Assembly (NCBI GenBank): GCA_027596945.1
Contig: JADGJH010000823.1
Location: 1 to 14,096 of the forward strand
Length of the DNA stretch: 14,096 bases
Reading direction: 5' to 3'
From: Physocladia obscura
Lineage: Eukaryota > Chytridiomycota > Chytridiomycetes > Chytridiales > Chytriomycetaceae
Positions 7,724-14,096 of this stretch are shown here, piece by piece (the stretch's first letter is position 1; every line of letters starts with the position of its first letter). Made by a program: the position numbers and the translations under genes. The notes under the pieces were generated by a model, which worked only from the letters and a program-made list of their open reading frames with translations, was not told where the DNA came from and made no database searches.

Positions 7724-9686
7724 ATGCCAAGCACAAATACACGACCATCCCCTTGGTTGGTTATCCCGGCGCTTTTTGCACACACACTTGGCTCGACTTT
7801 GGGAGCCACGCCGTTAGCCCAGTTTTTGATACTGAAGACTTGCGAGGAGCTTGGCAGTCCGGGCTCGGGTCCAGGTAAGACTGGATGTTTCAGTTCTTGT
7901 GGTACAAGTTGCGAAACGCAAACTTTGACTCTTATGCGGGCAAAAACCAGGATCAGAACCTGAGTTTCGAAATGGATCCATCATAGCCTTTCCGGATTAC
8001 AAATCATGTGCTGCCCGAACTGATGTGCAAGTATGACCGCTTTATTCCCCTATTGGGCTGCTAATCACTTTTAAAAAAAAAAAAAAAAAAAGACTGAGGC
8101 TGCACTCTGGGCCCAAATGATCACTTTAGCCACGGCAATTCCCGCTTTTTGTCTTGTTCCCCTTATGGGAAAACTGGTGGACCGAGTTGGACGAAAAACT
8201 CTCATGTTTGTACCTATAACTGCGACTATGCTGGGGGCGCTATCAATAATTATTGTTGCTCATTACTCGATTGGTCTTTGGTTTATCGTTGCGATCCATG
8301 CAGTCCAAGGTTTAATGGGTGGCGCTTCAGTATTGGCATTATGTGCGTATGCTTTTATTGGTGACACCACTACCGCCGGAAAGAGAACTCAGACATTTTT
8401 GGTGATCGATGCATTTTCATACTTCGCATTTACTATTGGTCCTTTTTCGGGTGGGCTTCTTTACAGGGTTTGTGGTTGTTTTGTTATGCCACCAAAAACA
8501 AAAAATTTTCTCATTTTATTGATTATAGAATTTTGGAATTCTGCCAGTTTTTGCGTTCGTCCTTGCTTTGGAAAGTTTCGTTTTGCTCTATGTTATATTT
8601 TTTATGACGGAATCTTTGAACACAGACCAATCCGCTGCAAGTGCTCAATTTACACCGCGAACTCTTTATCACTTGTTAATTTCTTCTTGGAGTGGAAGTC
8701 TTGATATTTTGAACGCCCCTGGCCGCGGATCTTCACTTTTTATACTTGCAATTGTCACTGCGATTGGATCAATGACTTTCGCAGGATACCAATTCATATT
8801 TTTCTTTTATCCTTCGAAACGATTTGGGTGGGATAGTTTTGACACTGGACTCTTTTCTTTGACGAATTCGATTTGCCGTATGTTCTACCTGGCAATACTG
8901 CTCCCATATCTTCTCCGCAAATTAACTGAAGGAAAAGATACAATCAGCAAGACCCGAATTGAACTTGGTCTCGTTCGACTTGGCGTTCTCGCATTTTCTC
9001 TTGGAATGTGCTGTTTCGGACTTGCTCAAAAAGGAAGCATGTTTTTTGGAATTGTCATCCTGTATGCATTCGGAACTATTGCAATGCCGACAATCCGCGG
9101 AGTGGTATCGCGCACCGTTCCATCTGAATCGCAAGGATCACTTTTTGCTGCCCTCGAAGTTTTGCAATCTGGATCAACACTCGTGGCGCAATTTGTCCTA
9201 CCTGCAATTTTCCGTGCAACTGTTGCCGTTGGCTATCCGCAAGCCATTTGCTTTGTTCTTTCGAGTTTGTGGGCGTTTGCGTTGGTGCTTACGGCGTTTC
9301 TGAAAAGCAGAGAGCTTGGTGAGATGGAAGACTCAGAGATTATTGTTGCAACCGAGCGAACGCCAATGCTTGGCGCTAATAATAGTCGACGAGGAAGTAT
9401 TGCATCTGGTGGGAACAACACAGCGTCTTTGCGCAGGCTCGCAAAAGTCCGAAAGAGCCATGGAAATTCTGCTGGAACAGGAGTAGTTGGAACTGGGGAT
9501 GATGCTGGTGTTTCTGGCCCATTGAGTCCATTGCGAGATTTTTATGGGGATGAAAGTGAAGAGGAATTAAGTGAAGGGGAAGGTTCAACAGCAATGACGC
9601 ACTTCCAAAGGCGATTGGCGCTTGTTGTTGATCCTGATTTTTTGGATGATGTCATTGAGAATTCTGCACAAGAGTATCAAATGTAG
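7724..9686 (+). CDS. Major facilitator superfamily transporter, 4 exons
   Basis: An MFS permease with join 7724-7874, 7951-8030, 8093-8467 and 8529-9686, giving 587 residues with all junction phases consistent. TM1 is about 11-37 (PWLVIPALFAHTLGS...). A loop with Cys40 and Cys70 leads into TM2. The hallmark motif A is GKLVDRVGRK (103-112). FAFVLALESFVLLYVIFFMTESL closes the first half, a central loop follows, and the second half starts FILAIVTAIGSMTF with a motif-A-like FGWDSFDTGLF loop. About 12 spans are expected. From about 461 a hydrophilic 127-residue tail follows, with ERTPML (a possible acidic-dileucine-type sorting signal), RRGS sites and the acidic run ESEEELSEGEG. The substrate is unknown; the layout recalls DHA1/tetracycline-resistance-like and SLC46-like proteins. 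The first ATG in frame is 7724; an upstream ATG at 7695 runs into a stop. Confidence 0.87.
7875..7950 (+). other. Intron 1 of the MFS gene (76 nt)
   Basis: The donor is CAG|GTAAGA and the acceptor ACCAG|GA, in phase 1. A branch-like TTTGACT lies about 25 nt upstream. A second acceptor, ATCAG ending at 7956, is also in phase and would remove two residues. Confidence 0.72.
8031..8092 (+). other. Intron 2 of the MFS gene (62 nt)
   Basis: It begins CAA|GTATGA and contains a strong branch sequence, GCTGCTAATC (8057-8066). It ends AAAG|ACT directly after a run of 19 A, with no pyrimidine tract. Splicing gives ...DVQ|TEAALWAQM, matching the usual Q-x-x-A-x-W start of TM2 in related transporters. 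Confidence 0.75.
8073..8091 (+). repeat. Poly(A) homopolymer, 19 nt, at a splice acceptor
   Basis: Nineteen consecutive A residues form the 3' end of intron 2; the last A is the A of the acceptor AG. Length may be polymorphic or affected by sequencing error, but because it is intronic it should not shift the frame. Confidence 0.95.
8468..8528 (+). other. Intron 3 of the MFS gene (61 nt)
   Basis: It begins AGG|GTTTGT and ends TTATAG|AAT, in phase 0, joining ...GGLLYR to NFGILPVFAF. The donor is weaker than the others (GTTTGT), but only this choice restores the conserved second-half frame. Without splicing the third exon's frame runs on and ends at 8704. Confidence 0.78.
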
Positions 9687-9687
9687 T

Positions 9688-9693
9688 AATAAA
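9688..9693 (+). terminator. AATAAA poly(A) signal after the MFS gene
   Basis: AATAAA begins one base after the TAG stop (9684-9686) and is followed by a T-rich stretch. It is a plausible poly(A) signal, though the hexamer is common in AT-rich DNA. Confidence 0.45.
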
Positions 9694-9818
9694 TTTTACA
9701 ATATTTTGTTTTACAATTGGAAGACTTTCAAAACTGGGATAAATGAAATAGACAAAATATCTTTGTTCTAGTGGGACAGGCAGTTTGTCCCCAGGATACT
9801 TTTTGTAAAGATGAAAAA

Positions 9819-10460
9819 ATGGCGATGACAAAAACAAATTTTTTTCCCAGAAAAGACAAAACAAAAAAAATGAACAAACAGCCAACTCTGGGCTCCAAAA
9901 AAGCATCGAAAACACTAGCTACAGCAGTAATCAAAGTACATGAGAATAATTGACAGCCACACAAAATCAAAAATTTACTGGATATTATTGAAGATGTCCT
10001 TCCTGCTGGGTCTAATAAAAAAAATGTCATTGTCATGTGGTAAATGGCACTGGGCTACAATTGAGACACCACAGATGTTAAAAGCAAGTACAAGATGCTA
10101 TGAAATGTCAAAAAGAAAATTGGAGATCCTACCTGCTCTCCACAAGTGGTTCACACAAAATAAATTGCTTGTCAACTTGACAGAAAAAAACAACACTATT
10201 GTATGCTGGATGACAACAATAATAATGGTCCAGACAAAATTAATGACAACAATGGTATTCAGCAGGACACAGTGTTGGACAATTTGCTGGACTTAACACA
10301 GCAAGACCTTGATGACAATATTGACAAAACACAATTAAATAATGAAGCTGATCCAGACAGTTACAACAACATACCAGGTTCACTAGTTCCAAAAAACCTA
10401 CATTACATAAGCTCCCAAAAATCAGGTACAGTTTTTCTTTATGTCAAACAATATTTCTAG
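9819..10460 (+). pseudogene. DUF6818-like protein relic, N-terminal part
   Basis: One frame runs from ATG 9819 to 10460 with five internal stops (9951 TGA, 10041 TAA, 10062 TGA, 10101 TGA, 10161 TAA) and no frameshift. After a lysine-rich start the text reads LLDIIEDVLPAGSN (9972-10013), then KKKIGDPTCSPQVV (from 10110), a decayed helix and an acidic/Asn-rich stretch (DDNNNNGPDKINDNN). The spaced blocks leading to a GDP-x-C-P-P-x-V segment resemble DUF6818, a probable DNA-binding domain abundant in oomycete and fungal repeat-associated genes. That name is from memory of the family style and should be searched. There is no CpG in 9909-11458, and three of the stops could be CGA to TGA. It is probably a transposon passenger or a silenced repeat gene. 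Confidence 0.55.
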
Positions 10461-10672
10461 TTCTACTCCCTATTGTAACAAGCAGAGTTGGTCTCACTGT
10501 CAAGGAACTTTAGTCCATTTCCACTACAAATTTGTGTCACATGTCTAATTCAATAAGTGCTTCAGAATCTTCTTCATCAACTTTGAGTATGACAACAACA
10601 AAAAGGAAGGCTATTAACAATTCAATTTTATCATAAGTTCATTATTTTATTATCACTGTTTATTTCCTTAGA

Positions 10673-10888
10673 ATACAGGATGATTCAAAAAATTTGACAC
10701 AGCTACTGAGCATGTTTCTTGTCCAAAACAAAAAGAAAAACAAAAGGGAAAGAAGACAGGAAGAACAGGAAGAACAGGAAGCACAATGAAGGATAGAGAA
10801 GGAAAGATTCAAGACAAAAGCAGAAGAGTGCAGGGAAGAGTGCAAGGAAGCAGTGGTAGTGAGAAAGATTGAATTTTTTGTTATTTAT
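10673..10888 (+). pseudogene. Charged coiled-coil segment, probably the tail of the DUF6818-like relic
   Basis: An open stretch with one stop (10787 TGA) encodes LTQLLSMFL, then a highly charged helix (KKKNKRERRQEEQEEQEAQ, then RIEKERFKTKAEECREECKE), ending at TGA 10886-10888. A splice-acceptor-like TTTCCTTAG precedes it at 10663-10671. DUF6818-type proteins often end in a hydrophobic patch plus a charged coiled coil, so this may be a second exon. However, the frames do not join with the most obvious donor (10426), so the link is inferred. Confidence 0.4.
10757..10783 (+). repeat. 9-bp tandem repeat, three units
   Basis: CAGGAAGAA occurs at 10757-10765 and 10766-10774, with a third, imperfect unit at 10775-10783. 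In the coding frame it gives repeated Q-E-E within the charged helix. Confidence 0.85.
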
Positions 10889-11183
10889 TTCTGAATTATG
10901 TTGTTTGTTCAAATTAAAATATTATTATTGAAGCTTTTTTTTGATCATGTATATATTATTATAATTAGATTATAAAGTCAGTGAATCACTTCTAATCTAA
11001 TAGCCCTAAGTTTTTGATTGTGTGGAAGAGGCACCAGCAGCCTGCAATAAACCTTTTTGACCACTCCCATTCCCCATTTAGCTGCTTGACAAATTGAAGT
11101 TTTCATGTTGCTTACTGTTTGTAAATTAAGCCAAATATTTGCTGGAGCTCAATCCAAATCTCTGTCTTTGAGAAATGTCACAA

Positions 11184-11200
11184 TGAGTGGATGTACAAAT
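11184..11200 (+). repeat. 5' inverted repeat of copy B
   Basis: TGAGTGGATGTACAAAT pairs with 13881-13897 with one mismatch and corresponds to the copy A repeat. As in A, it is followed by a duplicated inner motif, AATCCAAACAA (11198-11208) and ATTCCAAACAA (11217-11227). Confidence 0.8.
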
Positions 11201-11255
11201 CCAAACAAATTTTTCTATTCCAAACAACACACAAATTAGTTTATTGAATAAACAA

Positions 11256-12795
11256 AAACCACTTTATTGATCTGCCTCCAACTATACCACATTATAATGA
11301 AACAAGCCATCTGAGGAATCTAAATACAAATCAGAAAGCACCCAGATCAATCTCATGCCAAAAATATGTTCACAGGTATGGAAGAAGAAGTGTTTATTCT
11401 GTTCTTGCACCCCTGAGCCTTGTCCTACCACAACCAGACTTCATTGTCCTTGTCACAACGTATCTACAGCAATCTTGATTGGACAGCTGTTGCCTGGTAC
11501 CGGAGTTTTGAGTGCTGGCACAAAAATGTGGTTAGCAACATACACCTTAAAGCAATTACAGTTGCACAAACCAATCCAACTACTATTACAGAGGTCAAGC
11601 ATTGAGTACTTGGATTTGAGCAATGGATTGCTGTGCAAGGCTACAGTTTACAAAACATAATGAATGTGGATAAAATGAGAATCAAACTACAGAATGATAA
11701 CTCACAGTCAAAAGACCTTGTGGCTCAATCCATTGAGCATCCTAACAAGCTATGGGGAGAGAGAGGTCTGCTTACCAGCTTCATTCTATTTGTAACAGTC
11801 AATGGCAAGCGTATCATGGATGTTTTTGTCATACTGATGAAATATGGAAACATCATCTTACCTAAACATGAAACAAGATTGCATAGGGACAACATTACTC
11901 TGACCTTTTTTGTGTACAGTGATTCTGGCTACATGACAGAGACACAATGTTTTGGAATAGTTAAAACTGGTTTGGGAAAACCATCACCCCAGCCTTACTG
12001 CTATTTTAATTTGTGATAATCTTGGTGTTCACAAAACATTGGATATACTTACCTTATGTTTCAAGACTGGTATTTATGGCTTTTTCCTGTCCCCAAACAC
12101 AACACATTTTCTGCAGCCTTTGGATTTGTTAATATTCAGTAATATGAAAAACAAGATATGTCAACTTTACCAGCAAAGATGCAGCTTCTTGACAGAAGCT
12201 CTTGCTAAACTTGGTGAGAAACTTATCTTGATTACTCTAGAAGCTTGGTTGTGTCTTTCAGAGAAGATTATAGTGTTGTCATTCAAGCATACAGGAATCA
12301 ATCTGTTGGATGCAAAAAAAAATTACTAATGCAGCAATGGCAAACATTAACATGATCTCACCTCAACAAAAAACTGGTCACAAGATGGTAACTGAAATAT
12401 TGGAGGTTTTTACAAGTGCAGGTATCAGGCTGTCTGTTCAAAAAACATCAGTGAAGGTAGAGAAGGTAATGAAAACAAATCAAACTTACACCTTTTTTTT
12501 TTTGACAGAGTTTGATCAGCACAGCAACAGGCTCTAGATGAAAAATTGCCAAGATGGAAGCAATTTTGGAAAGAAAGAAAAAAGAAAATTAGTGAAACTT
12601 GAGTGGGAGACTGCTCAGTTGGTGAAAAAAGTGACAAGACAATGTTTGGGAAAAATAAACAACAAACAATGCACTTTCAAATACTATAAAGGAACCAAAT
12701 GGTTTTTTTATCTGGTTTGTGACTCATTTCAACTATGCCCTTGCTGTGTTACTCACAATAAGGACCAACTGAAAGCTCACAATGAAAGTTGCTAG
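11256..12795 (+). pseudogene. Pogo/Tigger-like DDE_1 transposase, copy B (broken, catalytic triad kept)
   Basis: The coding sequence is spread over several frames. All three acidic catalytic positions are present: NVDK (Asp codon 11669-11671), CDNLGVHKT (12015-12017) and HFLQPLD (12123-12125). Frame changes occur before 11633, between about 11990 and 12015, and at the A9 run 12314-12322. Copy A has A8 in the corresponding run, so an added base explains the last break. The frame then continues through a TAG at 12535 to 12795. It ends in a Cys/His-rich tail, CDSFQLCPCC then H and AHNESC (12718-12792), likely metal-binding by its spacing. Much of the helix-turn-helix region is deleted. It is inactive as it stands, but the better guide to the family's catalytic core. 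Confidence 0.82.
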
Positions 12796-12796
12796 T

Positions 12797-13712
12797 AATT
12801 TGGTTAATTTTCTTTTATTATCCTCTCCTGTTGATTTGTTGTGTGTAACAAGGGGTTTTAGAGATGATACAATTTTATTGATTGTTGTCACTATTTCACA
12901 AAGAAACCAATGGTTTTTATACATTTTCCAGTGTCTTGGTGGCATAGGCAAGTTTTTCTAAGTCCTTTAACTTTAAAAATTTGATTGAAAAAAATGGAAA
13001 AATTGGTGCCACCTACCAGGATCTTGATTAAAGACACTGCTGGTATTACAAAAAGTGAAAAATAGAGCATTTGCCACTTAGCTAAGCTACCAGGTAACCA
13101 ATCAAGCCAAGGTCAATCCATCACTTGTAAAACATACAACATATTGTCACAGGTGTATACAATTAATACAGAGCCATTTCTAGGCTTCTATCATCTTCTA
13201 GCATCAATTGTGAATGAGTAATAAAAATAGTTCTATTTTTACAGCCCATTGTGGCACATTGGGCAGAATACCACTACAGCAGCGTGAAATATTGTACCAA
13301 TAGGGCCCTTGGCCAAAAGTACAGCTTTATTCATCCCTCTTATTATTAAAATGTTACTCTTGTTATCTACACAAGTTGAGGTCTCTTGTATGCATAACAA
13401 GTCCTGAGAGAGTCACTATGTGTAAATGTTACATTATTCAATGATAAAGAAAATGCTGTTTAATAAGGCAGCTGAAAAACATACTGAAATATTGTGTATG
13501 ATGTTTCTTGTGTACTTAATTATCTTTACACATTATTTCAGTGTGGTGATCACTGTAGATGGCCTCTTTCAGTTGTTAGAGCATCTCAGTTATGATTAGA
13601 ACTTGAATTCCAAATCTTTAATGAAAGCTTTGTATTACAATTCTTATTTATTGTACAGGGAGAATTAATGGACTAATTATCTTTGGCAGTGAATTATTCC
13701 AGACTGTTGCCA
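12797..13712. other. Block of about 0.9 kb present in copy B, absent from copy A
   Basis: No coding frame or inverted terminal repeats were recognised. Alignment with copy A leaves the element just after the transposase stop and rejoins it near 13713. GTTGC occurs at both edges (12787-12792 area and 13706-13710), and CTAGT occurs at 12792-12796 and 13713-13717. Two readings fit: an insertion with a 5-bp duplication, or native 3' sequence that copy A lost by deletion between short direct repeats. Confidence 0.6.
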
Positions 13713-13880
13713 CTAGTCATGGAATTTTAACAACTCCATTTATTCAGAAAAACTTATCCTTTCTGGTATTATTATTTCAAATAAAAAAATATCTTTATGT
13801 TTATTTTCAACTTTCATGAGCCATTGGTTGTGTTATAATAAAGTTGCAAAGACATTTTTGTGTTGCTCAGAATAGAACAA

Positions 13881-13897
13881 ATTTGTACATTCACTCA
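13881..13897 (-). repeat. 3' inverted repeat of copy B
   Basis: ATTTGTACATTCACTCA is the complement of 11184-11200 except at one position. It follows the 3' tail shared with copy A, as the repeat does there. Confidence 0.8.
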
Positions 13898-14096
13898 ATC
13901 TTGTTTAACATTTTTTCATTGACTGGAAAGGTCAAATCAGTACCGAATCTGTTGGTTTTTGAGTTGTAAGGCTTAGATTGTTGTGAGCCTTAAGCTTGAT
14001 AGTAGTTTTGGGTAGAGAATTTTTTATTTTAGAATGTTTTCAAAAGTCAAAATCCAACAGCCTTCTTATAGCCTTTTTCATGCCTAATCAGTCCAT
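13898..14096. other. Downstream AT-rich DNA, nothing recognised
   Basis: No gene is seen. A 7-bp stem, TAAGGCT (13967-13973) and AGCCTTA (13986-13992), with a 12-nt loop is the only structure noticed, and it is weak. Confidence 0.5.

Larger units (their letters stand above)
11184..13897 (+). mobile_element. Pogo/Tigger-like DNA transposon, copy B
   Basis: The element is bounded by inverted repeats 11184-11200 and 13881-13897 that match at 16 of 17 positions. Homology with copy A covers the leader (TTATTGAATAAA near 11240 and 2520), the transposase, and the 3' tail (13745-13873). Copy B has lost roughly 150 bp of the helix-turn-helix coding region seen in A (2590-2740) but keeps a C-terminal segment missing there. 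It also carries an extra block of about 0.9 kb (12797-13712). Homology with A may extend outwards to about 11153, so the true ends could be slightly wider. Confidence 0.75.

Noticed and set aside
10660..10912. Overlapping minus-strand Ser/Cys/Leu-rich frames
   Set aside because: They are the antisense of the charged coiled-coil segment; the plus-strand reading explains the sequence better.
12733..12951. 72-codon minus-strand frame
   Set aside because: It straddles the end of the copy B transposase and the unassigned block and has no family signal.
13967..13992. 7-bp hairpin that could be a terminator or element end
   Set aside because: The stem is short, there is no T-run or associated gene, and such stems are expected by chance.
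1..14096. tRNA, rRNA, CRISPR array, prokaryotic operon or plasmid origin
   Set aside because: No cloverleaf arms, conserved rRNA stretches, regularly spaced direct repeats or ribosome binding sites were noticed. Spliceosomal introns and eukaryotic transposons argue for nuclear eukaryotic DNA.

Overview
The window reads as AT-rich nuclear DNA from a eukaryote, most likely a fungus and quite possibly an early-diverging (chytrid-like) one. The evidence is spliceosomal introns of 54-76 nt with GT...AG ends and recognisable branch-point sequences, a fungal-type MNN1-family mannosyltransferase, a fungal-style MFS transporter with a long acidic tail, and several decayed eukaryotic DNA transposons. 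The phylum is inferred from gene style, not shown by any marker. No rRNA, tRNA, CRISPR array or prokaryotic operon signal was seen.

Layout. 1-1880: no confident gene; AT-rich DNA with a 71-nt purine tract. 1881-2351: relic of a PIF/Harbinger-like (DDE_Tnp_4 style) transposase. 2463-4358: pogo/Tigger-like DDE transposon, copy A, bounded by a 17-bp perfect inverted repeat, transposase broken. 4421-5740: non-coding AT-rich DNA with short repeats. 5847-7631: MNN1-type alpha-mannosyltransferase, two exons. 7724-9686: four-exon MFS transporter, starting only 92 bp after the previous stop. 9819-10888: relic of a DUF6818-like protein, a single frame with five stops followed by a charged coiled-coil segment. 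11184-13897: a second pogo/Tigger-like copy, B, with its own inverted repeats and an extra block of about 0.9 kb. The remainder is featureless.

The two host genes form a compact same-strand pair and are the only coding sequences that look intact. They probably serve the secretory/vacuolar system: a Golgi type II glycosyltransferase and a polytopic membrane transporter. No functional link is shown beyond adjacency. Everything around them is transposon debris. The two transposon copies can be aligned to each other by eye, so lesions, terminal repeats and one length difference can be mapped without any database.

The most striking window-scale signal is CpG composition. The 5745-9908 gene block is CpG-rich. 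The flanking repeats are almost CpG-free: there is no CpG at all in 9909-11458 and none in 11812-13282. Many transposase lesions are of the CGN to TGN/CAN kind. This suggests that repeats are methylated at CpG and decay by deamination while the gene pair is protected. I found no convincing undescribed functional system. The best leads are the CpG boundary, the structure of the pogo-like family, and an A19 run abutting a splice acceptor.
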